A model generated the notes under the pieces. The model ran no database searches. It saw nothing but the letters and a program-made list of their open reading frames with translations, and was not told the DNA's origin. Shown piece by piece: positions 36,940 through 48,289 of a stretch of 64,000 bases of DNA. Every line of letters starts with the position of its first letter. The stretch's first letter is position 1. The DNA comes from Collybiopsis luxurians FD-317 M1 (taxonomy: Eukaryota > Basidiomycota > Agaricomycetes > Agaricales > Omphalotaceae): contig KN834756.1 of assembly GCA_000827265.1 (NCBI GenBank), positions 708,389 through 772,388 of the forward strand, written 5' to 3'. The translations under genes were made by a program, and so were the position numbers.

Positions 36940-38572
36940 TGGATATCATATTAACAAAGGTTGGAATCTGTGCTTAGGGGTGCTTAGGTGTATGGTCGAG
37001 CAGGTCAAACTAAATAAGGTACCCGATCTTGAGTGACATGTCCATTATTGCAGGACTCGGAGCAATTTTAGGTCTACTTTGGCCTATTCAATGTTCAACA
37101 TCGAGTAAAGGCAAATTCAATTGGACTCGGATCATCTACTTTTTGAATCTTTGAAGGGCAAGCACAGGACACGAGCATAATTGATTCAATGCGACTTTGA
37201 TAGACTGCGGTAACTGGTAACTATTGGGATGCAAAGCCAAATTGAGGGCAAGAAAGTTACATTCAACATTGCCGCATCGCTGCATCGGGCCTACGTTCCG
37301 GAAGCCTACGGCCTTCTGGGTGTGTTGCTTGCCTCTCATGCTCACCTTGCCCGCAATTGTATGGGTTTCCCTGTCAAAGATTCTCTTCTGCCAATCACTC
37401 AGTCTATCTCAGGTCCGCTGACAATTCTATCCCGAAATATGAGTCGACCATATAACCGTCCTTGAACTTGGGGGCAGAATCCAGATGGGATCATCTGCAA
37501 GGAGTGCAGGTAAGTAAATCTAGTCCTCAATTATCTCTACTCATTCAATTTACAGATAGTGAAGAGATTAGACAGATGCAAACTGCGCAGGCAGGCGGCG
37601 TATTAGACGAAGCAGAAATTCTCCTCTTTCATTTTAGTTCATGCTCCCTTCGCGACTCTATATATCTTTAGCTTTTTAAATATCCATCATGAGTACCAAT
37701 GTATTCAGCGCATAACACAGCTACAGTGAATGCATTGCACATTGTGACCGCATCTAAATTCCAAACGAGTATGCTATCAAAGTTTGCTCAAGTGACCCAT
37801 GATAGCAAATACGTCAAGCCTCCGCATACAAAGCAACATCGTGACAGGGTAGCTTTCACGTATCATCTCCCTTTTCTGCCACTTGTGATGTACCCACTTC
37901 AGATGCTGTTACGTCCGTTCGGGGTAGGTTCGAGCCTCTTTTCCTCTCAAATGATTGTCTGAATTCTTGCTTAGACGAAGGCTTGATGGATCACTGTGAA
38001 GGGTATGTGTGCCCTTCAACGCGGATTTTTTATTCTTTGCTTATCGATGACCGACTTCAGCGACCGTAATATCAATACGTTATGCTACGGTCCAAATACA
38101 AGCGGATTTGATGGCCTTGAGAGACGGTCATTCTGTACCTTGTGTCTCATAGTCGACTCGTTCCGATTCTTTCTCGATTGTATGCCTTTATTGGGGTGGG
38201 GAAAGCTTTGGTCAGTCATAACCTTTACTATTGCACATTATAGCCCGTACTGAAAACCTGTATAAAGTAGACAGGGATCGTGCCCCTCTAGCTGAATTGC
38301 ACGCAGTGATGACCGCGCTGAAGGTTCTTTGCACTACCACCGGCATGCAGAATATGGAAGCATGCATCGGTAATGGACGGTTATGGGATAGAGCGTATTA
38401 CAGGGACAGGGTACCGATTATGACGTTCGTCAATATTTCCTCTCAAGTCTAGTGTACTCACTTGCTTTGCAAACTCGTACAGTTACGAAGGGGAAAACTT
38501 CGTCTTGGACCAACAAGCCACCTGCTCAGCCCTAAAAGCCTCTTCGGTGACGACGGCAAATCCTGATGTTCA

Positions 38573-38801
38573 CTTGACACACAGTGGGCCAACGCTAACG
38601 CGTGGCGGGACTCGTGCCCTTTTCGGTAATTGGAACAAATTACCTCACGGATCCTGGATCATCGATCATCAATGTAATGAAAACTAACTAAAATTGTATA
38701 AATTGCAAAAATTAGATCAATTCAAAATTGCCTGCCTTGGATCAGGCACAGAATCGTCAGAGCAGAAACTCGGCATTCCATTCCATTCTATGCACTCGTA
38801 A
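38573..38801. mobile_element. Helitron-like short element, copy 1
   Basis: 229 bp from CTTGACACACAGTGGGCC to GCACTCGTAA. Block D has the empty site near 61460-61475 (GTTCA joined to TCTTTGAC), so the insertion fell between A and T without target duplication. A hairpin GCCAACGC..GCGTGGC lies near the left end. Near-identical copy at 39115, older copy at 41585. Confidence 0.6.
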
Positions 38802-39114
38802 TCTTTGACTATACAAAACCTCTACCTGTCAACCTATTACCATTCAAGCGAACCTCCGACTCTTTGGGTTGCTCTAGATAGCTTTGAGTCATCGTGGAAT
38901 GACCCCGAGACCTCACCCTGCTGTTGAAATGGCGCATGGCACTACTTTTGTACAAATTTGCACAGACAGCTCGGGATTTGGGATTCCACAGCTTGTCAAT
39001 GCATGTAAAGGGAGCTACAGAGGTATTCATTGTGAGGAGGGCTGGGGAGATGATGGGTATGTTGAGGGGTAATTTGGGGTTGAAGAAGATCAATGTGGTT
39101 TTGAGTGGACTATA

Positions 39115-39344
39115 CTTGACGCATAGTGGGCCAACGCTAACGCGTGGCAGGACTCGTGCCCTTTTTCGGTGACTGGGACAAATTACCTCACAGATCCTGG
39201 ATCATCAATCATCAGTGTAATGAAAGCTAACTAAAATTGTATAAATTGCAAAAATTAGATCAATTCAAAATTGCCTGCCTTGGATCAGGCACAGAATCGT
39301 CAGAGCAGAAACTCGGCATTCCATTCCATTCCATGCACTCGTAA
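39115..39344. mobile_element. Helitron-like short element, copy 2
   Basis: 230 bp, nearly identical to 38573-38801. The empty site in block D (about 61770, TTGTATTTGTTGG) again shows insertion between A and T without target duplication. Confidence 0.6.
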
Positions 39345-40230
39345 TTTGTTGGTACGTCGTCTCTGTACCTGTTGAGGTGAGCATTGACATAACCACCCGA
39401 TTTCCTAGTTTCCACAAAAGACAATTGAATTAGCTCTAGTTGGCTTTCTCGCCTTCTCCCTGTTCGCAAATTTAGTTACAGCGAGTAAGCCTCCTTGTAT
39501 CTGCCCACTATTCCCCTATGCCTGACACTCACACCTCAGATACTGTTAATCCACTCAGAGTAGGCTTGACAACTTTCCCAACTCAGAGACTTCTGCTGAT
39601 TGTTGTGTAGGATCGTCATGAACGCTGGTTGAATTACTGCGATAGGTATGTACGCCTTTGAATGCGGACTTCACTATCCTTATTGATGATCTACCTCAGC
39701 AGCTGTACCATCAATCCGGTTTGTTACAATCTGAAGACAGGGGACGAAAGGGCCCAATAGCCTCGAAGGACAGGTTATCTCATACCTTTCCCTGTCACAT
39801 CACACTCGACTGCAGTGTGCACTCGACTCTGTCGCGCATACAGTGGGATTGGAAGGGCTTTGGTAAGTTTGAGTCTCTACTATTGGGCATCATATTCAAG
39901 TGCACTGAAGCCTTGTCAGAGTTGCACCCTGCAAACTATGGTTCACAATTGCAATACCCACTCTTGAGCAGGTTTAAGGGTCTTTGTACTACCGCTCGTG
40001 CACAGGATAACATGCATGTCACTTGATAGGTGGATAGGGTTTCAGTTCCTTAACCTGTCTAGTCATCCTGTACTTCACCCCACTATTGTGCAATTACATT
40101 CTCCTGCTTGTCGATCTGCAAACCTGCAAATAAGATGGCTCTCAGCATTTGCTGACTTTTCAAATGAGCGGACCCATTCGGGATAGCCCTTCTTCTAAGT
40201 ATACCTCTCAAACAATCCCTTGGAAAGTCA
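39345..40230. other. Block B tail, no supported gene
   Basis: Counterpart of 31713-32600 and 61790-62100. Conserved text includes GAGACTTCTGCTGATTGTTG near 39586 and GGATAACATGCATGTCACTT near 40006. Frames are short. Confidence 0.4.
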
Positions 40231-40479
40231 ATTTACTAAGTAGTTGTATTCAAATATTCAAGTATAAGATCTGTTCTGGTTGATCTGGTTGAACTGTTGC
40301 TCCACACCGAAGCTGCTGATCTACACTTTCCAAAGACAAAAGCTTGGAAGGAAAATTTTGATGCTTGCAACTTTTCTTGGTAAACAGTCTCTGAGGCAAG
40401 TGGAGAACACACAAAGAATGTTATTCTCAGCAATGGTAGCTGGAAGATCAGCATAGAATGACATTTGCAACTTGACAGC

Positions 40480-40870
40480 TCATAGTTGTTGGCTGCATGT
40501 GCTAGGCAGGGGTCGTTTGTTGGCATTGGTGAGGCATACCATATGGCAAAGGAAGAAAGAAAATGGTAGTGCGTGAGAAAAGATAGGCCGATACAGCTCT
40601 GGGAGAAGTGTGACAAAGAAACAGAAGGATTATACAGGTGGGCCCTGCGTGGTTCGCCAAGCCTGGAACAACAAGTCTGGAACAAATGGTTATGAACCGA
40701 ACGGTAAATATAGGTGTAGGTAGGTGGGAGACAGCTGAAGCCTCTGTCAAGGCCTCTTTCCTTGATTTCGATTATGGGTTAGGGTTGCTGCCCCACCAGC
40801 ATGGACCCTATGGACAGATGGATTCTCAATATTGTAGAGGGCGGGAAGTTAGTTCCAGTTTTTTGCTCTG
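40480..40870 (+). repeat. Diverged copy of the NST1 upstream region (1)
   Basis: Matches 17515-17720 in order: GCTAGGC..GGTCG..TTGGCATTGG..AGGC, then GGAAGAAAGAAAATG, GGGTTAGGGTTGC, and AGGGCGGGAAGTTAGTTCC. It keeps the same orientation as the original but belongs to the 40.3-41.3 kb segment, which is also found at 48.3-50.1 kb. Confidence 0.65.
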
Positions 40871-41076
40871 ATTCATATACGTGTTTAAGTGGCTGATGGT
40901 TTAGAGCTTTGAGAATAAGCTTCATACAGTTCTAATGTTATGTAGGAGGGTCCTTGCACAGAAAATGATTCATTAAGCCTGTGGGTCAGACAGAAGACAT
41001 TTTGTCTTACAAGTACTCCGATGACTGCTCTAATGGCTTCCATTGGACTTAAATAAGGAAGGTTAAGTATATAGAG

Positions 41077-41292
41077 TAGGGTCGCCGCGGCTTAGCCGAA
41101 GGCCCTTCCAGCTTCATCTAAATATTGCATTTTTTGGTGCGAGGATATTCTTTGTAGTTTTAAACTATGCACTGTAAGTTTCCCATGTTCAAGCCCTTTC
41201 TACACTAGCAATATCATAAACTCAAATCCCGTAGTTCAGGTAGTATTCACAAAATACTGATCGGAGCCGCGACTGGCTCAAGCCGGGCCCTA
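41077..41292. mobile_element. Short hAT-family relic
   Basis: 216 bp between TAGGGTCGCCGCGGCTTAGC and GGCTCAAGCCGGGCCCTA, with the same CCGCGGCT terminus and AGCC words as the 24275 element. No matching 8-bp flanks, so old or altered. A related relic is at 49891. Confidence 0.55.
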
Positions 41293-41584
41293 TAAATGTA
41301 TTTACAAGATGCTCATCCACTAAGCGACCAGCTGATTTTATGCAACACGACCTTGAAATTAGGCAAAAGCCAAGGACACTGTTACGTCGTTATGTGTTAC
41401 GGTTGCTTCCATATATGTACTCGGCTACAGTATTGCTGTTGCTATACATTCAAGGATAGGATAGGAATAGGGTATTCATTATACTAGCCAGGTCCGATTC
41501 CCAAATGATCAGTTTACCATAATGTACTCTTTTCATTATAGTACAACAATGGTATGCGATCACTGCTTGATGCCGGCTGAATTA

Positions 41585-41796
41585 GCAGTGGCCAACACTA
41601 ACACATGGCAGTGCTTGTGCCTTTTCGGCAATGTTGAAACAATTTATGTAAATATGATCTTAGCTGTGTAAAGTGTAATGAAAACTAACTCAAATTGTCT
41701 AAATTGCAAGGCTTGATTCAAAGCTGCTGTCTTAGATCAGACACAAAATCATCAAAGCTTAAATTTGGCATTTTATTTTGTTCCATGCACTCGTAA
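41585..41796. mobile_element. Older copy of the Helitron-like short element
   Basis: AGTGGCCAACACTAACACATG to GCACTCGTAA follows the elements at 38573 and 39115 along its whole length with many substitutions. Confidence 0.5.
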
Positions 41797-42511
41797 CCTC
41801 AGTATGCTGTCAATGCAGCTTGTTGAGCACAAGGTTACAGCAGGTCTTAGAAAGCATATTTGGTGAGCTAAGAATGATACAAACGAGTATATAAACAAAG
41901 GTATATGGCAATAATACATGTAGGTACCTAAGAATGATACAAATGAGGATATACTAGGTAAGTTAGTAAAGTGCCTGGTATATGTGATATATATATGTTT
42001 ACTCACAATGAAAGTGGTAGTCTGGTATAGATAACATAGATTGTCAGAGTGGAAGGTAAAGAAGAAGTAAAGGGAAAAAGGAATCCGAATTGTAACTAGA
42101 GATCAGAAACATATCAATAATCAAGTACTAAAGAAGGCAAATAGGAAAAGTGTTTGTTAGGGGTATGCAACAGTGTATGCCTTAGCACAGCTGGCAGTAT
42201 ATAAAGAGTGCTGTTGCTATACATTCAAGTATCCAATCACTTCAGTATGCTGTCAATATAGTTGGCAGTATATAAAGAGTACCTTCCTCCTTGTAACAAC
42301 ACCAGGCTCCTTACATCATGTAACACAAATGTATTCAAAATGAAAACAAAGAAAACTTTCCCAGAAAGAAAGCTAAAAGGCACAGTCCCAGCTCTGCTGG
42401 CACAACACATCTTGCAACCTCAACCCACAGTTTGAATCCATCATTGTAGGTTTTTGACTATTTGTATTTACTGTTGGATTGAGGTTTAATCCACATCCAT
42501 TGGACACTAAT
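41797..42511. other. No gene recognised
   Basis: AT-rich stretch. It contains a local direct repeat (ACCTAAGAATGATACAAA-like words at 41867 and 41927) and another (GGCAGTATATAAAGAGT at 42191 and 42263). No coding signal. Confidence 0.4.
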
Positions 42512-42587
42512 GGTCGAGTAGCTCAGTTGGTTAGAGCACTGTCCCCGGAAAGTGGCAGGGACCTGGGTTCAATTCCCAGCTTGGTCA
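42512..42587 (+). tRNA. tRNA-like gene with abnormal anticodon arm
   Basis: 76 nt. The acceptor arms GGTCGAG and CTTGGTC pair with wobbles. The D arm GCTC..GAGC has the A-box TAGCTCAGTTGG, and the T arm CTGGG-TTCAATT-CCCAG has the B-box GGGTTCAATTCC. The anticodon arm does not fold normally: stem CTGTC/GGCAG leaves a 10-nt loop, so the anticodon cannot be read with confidence. It may be a tRNA pseudogene or the head of a tRNA-derived SINE. Confidence 0.55.
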
Positions 42588-42689
42588 ACCTTTATCGTTA
42601 ACATTTACACATTTACATGGTGATTTGGTATGGCCTCAAAGCACTCATACTATGGATCAAGACAATGGGTTTGTCATTTGATATAGAGT

Positions 42690-43154
42690 TAAACTGTGGA
42701 AAATTGCTCCAAGCAGATCCCAGAATGTCGAGATTATTGGCTGATTATTCCTACTCTATCTTATCAACTGGCTAAGTTCTCTGGAGCATTTGCTAATGCA
42801 CTTAAAGATATTTTAGCAAGAGATCAAGCCAGATGCGCAAGTCATGCATCTTTTAATTGAACATTGGAATGTAGTTTCAGACATTCTTTCAAGAGAACAA
42901 GGTGCTCCAGCTTTATATTGGATGCGCTAGATGAGTGCCAGGGAATTTTTATGGTGCTTGAGCCTCCGGTATATGCTATCCAGAACAAGCAACTGAAGGG
43001 GCTGAAGTTTCTATTTACAAGTTGCCTGGGATCAATAAAAGGATGCAGAATACAGTTCCAAATTTTCAGAAAATTTCTGAGGTGAAGGAAAGCTTTGTCC
43101 AAAGAGATATAAAAACATATATTAAACAGGAGCTGAAGGACATAGATCCCACAA
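42690..43154 (+). pseudogene. NWD (NACHT) gene fragment
   Basis: Homologous to 18920-19420 of the large NWD gene: IPECRDYWLIIPTLSYQLAK, FSGAFANALKDILARDQ, a Walker-B-like FILDALDECQG and LKGLKFLFTS. It is broken by frameshifts and ends at the palindromic element 43155-43340. No WD40 part follows. Confidence 0.75.
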
Positions 43155-43340
43155 CATCAGGAAAAATGTCCTGAAGCCCAGACTTCCCAGGGACACCCCC
43201 CAAATCCTAGGGAGCCTCAAGATCCCTGAGGCCAGTTGAAATGGCTTTGAGATGGCCTCAGGATGCCTGAGGTTGCCTAGGATTTAGGGGGTGTCCCCTG
43301 GCCAGCCTAGGTAGCCTGGGCTTTAGGGTTTTTCCTGATG
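43155..43340. mobile_element. Palindromic fold-back element 2, TSD AA
   Basis: 186 bp. Ends CATCAGGAAAAA and TTTTTCCTGATG. The arms pair through CAAATCCTAGG/CCTAGGATTT and the CAGGGGACA region. Flanked by AA at 43153-43154 and 43341-43342. It lies in the NWD fragment. Confidence 0.82.
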
Positions 43341-43859
43341 AAGAGTCTCTTACCAGTCTTTTAGGGAAGCTCTTAGTGAAGCTCACATTAGTTACATTCT
43401 CCTGAACCTTGGCAAGTTAGAGCTGCCAAGTGTAGGAAAAAACAAGTTTCAAGCAACTTGATTGAATTGAAAAAAACAACTTGACAAATTACTTTGCTCA
43501 CTAAGAGGATGGCAAGATTCAGATCGGGGATACCATTCTCACAAGGCGGAGGGGACCCATTTTAGGAAGGAGTTGATCGACAGCCAGACGGCAAGCTACC
43601 GGGTTCGGAATTTTTTGTTCCTTTATTCATGATTCTGAGTATCTTTTCTGCTGAGGAGCCAGCATTATAAATTCCAGATGACTGTGTAAGTGTAACCACC
43701 AACTTGCAACTAGAAATTGCAGCTGTAGTTGCGCGGTTTGAGGATAGCCGAACTGTCCGACATAATTTCGGCTGGGACGGCCATCTGGACCTTGACCTCT
43801 CGCGTGGCAGCTTTTTATCGCCGATCTGAATCCTGCCGTCCTCTTGTTGCTCATAAAAG
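43341..43859. other. Decayed DNA with a piece shared with 56.28-56.47 kb
   Basis: Bases 43677-43855 match 56282-56465; the minus strand there encodes REVKVQM and SSAILK, with GGYTYTV also visible. No family is recognised and this copy is frameshifted. The rest shows nothing. Confidence 0.4.
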
Positions 43860-44222
43860 GACCACTTGCATGGTCAAGCACCTTGCTTGCTACTGATGAA
43901 GCCATCTCCATCATTAGGGTGAGAAAGTGAAAATGGAAATTAAACATTACAGCTAAGACAAGTAACCATTGAATATTGAATCTATCAAACTTTGCTCAGT
44001 TCCCTTTTGCCCATGCATATAAACAATGTATCAACTGGTGTTGATGTAGACATTGTAGCTACAAAATCTCCTGACGAATACCTTCCGAGACTGCAACGCC
44101 ATCCCCAATTAGTAATTACCTAGTTTGTCGATGTTGATGAAGCGTGACCTTCGGACCGATTTGATCCGTGCAGTTTCTGCGAGTGAAGTGGAGTGCAATA
44201 GACCTTGCAAGCAAGGTGACAG
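43860..44222 (+). repeat. Left arm of a 19-kb-spaced inverted repeat
   Basis: Matches the reverse complement of about 63021-63370. Shared text includes AATGTATCAACTGGTGTTGA near 44026 and GATGAAGCGTGACCTTCGGA near 44136. It encodes no convincing protein. Confidence 0.65.
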
Positions 44223-44477
44223 TCATGGTAGTCACACTGCCAATATGTCATTCCTCAGACCTCCATTCTGCCATTCATTTTCATCATTGTTATCACATAC
44301 AATGTTGCACTGTGATTTTTTTGTTGTTATGCTGCATCCTGACCAGCTCCGGAGTCGTACATGCCATGCGCAAAGCACAATGACCCACATCCCACAAGTT
44401 TTGATCCAAGTATGAAGTGATAGATAATAAGAAACTCTATTCTGTAGATAATCAACCTGCCCACTCATCTTGATTCT

Positions 44478-44900
44478 TTAGTTGCAGACCTGTGCATTGT
44501 TCAATTGTCATAATGAGAAGTTGAAAACCAGAAAGGTAGACTTGCCCCTTTGTTGGGAGTTCCTACTAATTGAACACAGCTCCCAGAGCAGCAGGTGGCA
44601 CCGGAAGTGCATGGGGCATTTTGGCCATAACACGGTTTAGCACAGATCTTTTATTGATAAAAAGGGAAAGCGAAGTTATAAGTGACTAGGAATGAACTAC
44701 CAAGGAGATTGACGACTTACACCGGGTCGAACACCGGGTCGAACTCCGGCCCCTTTACAGATAAGTCCTGAACAACAATTATTGTTGACTAGGTCGCAGG
44801 GCGATTTCACTGGAATGCACTGTTGGCGCTCCATGAGAAGAGAGGCCCAGGCCAAAGAGACTATAGAGGCAAAGATAAGAATCGTGGTAAAGAAATGCAT
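44478..44900 (-). CDS. Secreted 12-cysteine double-knottin-like protein, copy C
   Basis: 97-aa paralogue. Exons: 44900-44721, 44647-44546, 44489-44478 (VCN and stop); 294 nt, in frame. The signal peptide is MHFFTTILIFASIVSLAWAS. Module 1 is C-x6-C-x6-CC-x4-C. It is followed by a short Gly/Val/Arg/Pro duplication (GVRP twice) before intron 1, as if the linker is tolerant. Module 2 has a shortened entry (ICAKPC) but keeps C-x6-C-x5-CC-x3-C. Intron 2 has a GC donor (GCAAGT). The final residues VCN differ from VCL or ICL in the other copies. All 12 cysteines are present. Function unknown. Confidence 0.7.
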
Positions 44901-44941
44901 CAGGTGGTAGTGCTGGGGATAGTGGCCGAGAGTAGGGCCCG

Positions 44942-44950
44942 CTTTTATAG
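44942..44950 (-). promoter_or_regulatory. TATA box of double-knottin gene C
   Basis: CTATAAAAG on the minus strand, 42 nt upstream of the ATG. Confidence 0.65.
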
Positions 44951-45600
44951 GACTACATCCCCAATATTAATGGTATTCTAACCATTCAAAGCTCTATAAC
45001 TGTATAACTACCATTGATGACTTACTCAAGTTCAAGAGAGCCGAGTATGGAGCGCTTATAACAGAGCTGAATATTGAAGAAGACTCTAACCTACGCGAAT
45101 AAGCGACTCGAAAAAGTTCCCAATTGTATACTAGTTTATAGGATAGCTTCTCTAAGTATTGTTATATGATTGGATAAATGGTATCATTATTGGAAGGAAG
45201 CCGATTAACCATTGTGCGACATTCAAACCAGTGCTGTTGATCCTGGGTGATCAGACTTTGACCTAATACAAGAATGAGTTAGATGCGCAATTCGCAATTG
45301 CACCAACTTTTTTCAAGGCGAATATCGACATCCATGAGTCCAGCAGTTGCGAACAGGTCTTGTCAGTTTTGACCTTGTGCTTCTAGTGAAAAACAAAATG
45401 GAATCTCGGTTACTAGTATTCATGACAGGTAGACTTGAAGTATAAAGGACAATCTCGAAGCTGTTATTGCACTTCTACAAAATTCAGGACATTGTTTGAG
45501 GCCTTATGCAAAGTGGGTCTTCTGAATCTACTTCAATTGAAGGCACACATATCGCCTGATTCAGTACTTCAGTAAGGGCTGAGACTGCTTTGTTAGTTAA

Positions 45601-47480
45601 ATGCATGGTCTACTGCGTCGCGTCGATACGGTCCCCCTCCCACCAGATGTTTTAATGTCCGCCTTTCGTAACCTTGCTGATGGTCTTGGGGTAACCGGCA
45701 CTCACCCGAACGTACTATACATACAGGGAACCGACAAGAGTGAAAAAATGGTTCATGTCTTATGTCCGTGGAGGGTTTTGTCCCGATTTGGCATAACGCA
45801 TAGCACTTGCCGAATTAGAGGCTCTGGCTGAGCCGAAAGTCTTCAACATTGCCCAAGTCGACAAGATCTTCAAACCAAAATCCACTTCAAATGAATGGAA
45901 CCGACAACTTCGGACGATCTCTCGGCCAATGATTTGAGCCTGTCTTCTCAGGAATGACTCGATAATCAGACATCCATACTTACCAGTTGGGGCTTGACCA
46001 GTCGATACATTCGTCAGCTACATGGCCACATCGCTGCATCGGGCCTACGTTCCGGAAGCTTCGGCCCAAGGAAGCATTCCAGGTGCGTTGCTTTCTTCTC
46101 ACGCTCACCTTGCCTTGCCCGCGATTGTACGGGGGGTTCGGGCCCTGTCAAAGATTCTCGTCTGCCAGTCACTTAGCCTATCTCAAGCTCGCTTACGATT
46201 CTGTCCCGAAATATGAGTCGACCATATAGCCATCCTTGATCTTTGCTTTAGAGAAGGAAGGAGGGGCAGATGGGATCATCCGCAATGACCCAGCGTTTGA
46301 TAAAGAATGCAGGTAAGTAAATATTATCTGTTCGTTCAATTGACTGACAGTGAAGAGACCGGATAGATGCAAACTTGCGCTGGCAGGCGGCGTATCAGAC
46401 AAAGCAGAGATTCTCTTCTTTCATTTTAGTTCATACTCCCTTCGCGACTCTATATATTTTTAACGTTTCAAATATCCGTCTTGAGGACCAATGCATTCAG
46501 CGCATACCTCAGCTATGGCGAATGGATTTGCACATTTAAACCACATCTGATGGAAAATATGGGAGGTCTCTACATGCATAATTTGGCTATGGCGGATGCC
46601 CATAATATCAATATGTTTTGCATGGTCCGAACGAAAGGTACCAATGGCCTTGAAAAACAGGACATCTCATACCCTCCGCTCTGTACTTGACTGCTTCCAA
46701 TTCTTCCTTGAGCGTACACCTTTATTAGGATGGGGAGCACTTTGGTCAGTTATAGCCTTGACTATTGCACGTTATAGCTTGTACTGAAAGATTTTGTGCA
46801 GAGTCGAGTCCTCGGGACCATACGCTTGTCCAGTGGGGATACCCCATTCTGGCTGAAGTACATGAAGTCCTGAGGGGGTTGAAAGTTCTTTTGCTCTACC
46901 ACTGGCATGCAGGATATTGGGAGCGCGCATCAATGGATAGGGTGACATGGGCGCAGTGCCTTCAGTGGGGTAGGGCATGTTTGCGGCATATGGTGTCAAG
47001 TTTATTGTTCGTCAATGTTTCCTTTGCTAATCTCTCATCCGACATACTCACTTTCTTTCCAAACTCATACAGCTTTGAAGGGGAAACCTTTGTCTTGGAC
47101 CAACAAGCCATTGGCATGGCCCTCAAAGCCTTCCATACACTTGTCTGTGATGGTAGCTCCTGACCTTCATCTTCAACCATACAAAACCTCCCTCTGTCAA
47201 CCTATTACCTCTGTCTCCCAGCAAACACCCCTTTCATTCAGATGCTCCCGATAGTTCCCCATTGTTATCATGGAATAACTGCAAGACCCTTATCCTGCTG
47301 TTGGACTGGTGTGTAGCGCTGCTTATGCATGAGTTGGCGCAGACGGCACCTGATGCTGTGATTAATCAAAGCATACTAAGGGGAAATACAAAGGTGTTTG
47401 CTGCAAGGAGGGTTGGGGAGATGCTGGGTGCATTGAGGGGTAATTTGGGGTTGAAGAATGATGTGGTTGTGTCGAGTTGA
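45601..47480 (+). other. Unrecognised multi-exon gene or relic, block C
   Basis: Copy of 29641-31712 and the best preserved at its 3' end: VQWGYPILAEVHEVLRGLKV, WAQCLQWGRACLRHMV, SFEGETFVLDQQAIGMALKA, then a probable intron, then a last exon with NCKTLILLLDWCVALLMHEL and RRVGEMLGALRGNLGLKND, stop at 47480. No known domain is recognised. The hydrophobic stretch ILLLDWCVALLM could be a buried helix. The 5' half contains stops. Confidence 0.4.
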
Positions 47481-48280
47481 TTGTATCTGTTGGTACATTG
47501 TTTATCTATCTGTTGATGTTAATATTAATGTAGCCTCCCCTTTTTCTAGGTCCTACAAACGGCCATTGAATCTGCCCTAGTGAACTTTCTCTCCTTCTCC
47601 CTTTTCAATGGTGGCAAATATATCAAGCTCCCGCATGCCAAACATAGTTATGGTGGGGTAAGCCTCCTTGTATCCGCTTCTTATTCCGCAATGCCTGACT
47701 TACATCCCAGATACTGTTAATCCCTTCTGAGTAGGCTTGAGACACTTCCCAACTCAGAGACATCTGCTGAATGTTGTGTAGGATGATTGTCAATGCTGTG
47801 TTAATTACTGCCATAGGTATGTGCGCCTTTGAACATGGATTTCACTATCCTTCCTCACCAGCTGTACCATCAACCTGTCTTGTTACAGTCTGAAGGCAGG
47901 GGACAAAAGGGCCTGATCCTGTTGAAGAACAGGTCATTTTATACCTTTCATGTCATAGTCGATTACGCTCAATCCTTTCTCAAGCATATGGGATAGAAGG
48001 ACCTTTGGTATGTTCTAGTCTATACTATTGGACATCATATTGCGTAATGAGGTTTTGTCAAAGTCCTGCCCTTCAAACTATGGTTAATGTTGATCCAGAG
48101 GTAACACCCTTCCCCATTCTGGTTGAATTACACATACTCTAGTCCCGAGTGAGTTGGAGGGTCTTTGCTCCATCGCTTTGTGCGCAGGATAACACGCATG
48201 TCAGAAGATAGGTGGATGTAGTCTCAGTTCCTTCATTTGTCTAGTCATGCTGTACTTCACCCCTGTGACTGTGTAAGGCA
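47481..48280. other. Block C tail, no supported gene
   Basis: Counterpart of 31713-32500, with the same GATACTGTTAATCCCTTC and GGATAACACGCATGTCAG strings. No gene. Confidence 0.4.
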
Positions 48281-48289
48281 TCTTTGCAA

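Larger units (their letters stand above)
35691..39114 (+). pseudogene. Block B copy of the unrecognised partner gene, broken
   Basis: Counterpart of 29641-31712. It lacks part of the first segment, carries a foreign 1.1-kb insertion at about 36125-37255 and two 230-bp Helitron-like insertions at 38573 and 39115. The 3' part with RRAGEMMGMLRGNLGLKKIN is still visible near 39030-39100. The insertions and frame breaks make a functional product very unlikely. Confidence 0.55.

Noticed and set aside
38579..38809. A 5-bp TTGAC target duplication for the 230-bp element
   Set aside because: CTTGAC is present at the start of both copies and is therefore part of the element; comparison with empty sites shows no duplication.
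42512..42587. Assigning an anticodon (for example CGG or CCC)
   Set aside because: The anticodon loop has 10 nt and no conserved U before the candidate triplets, so an identity would be a guess.
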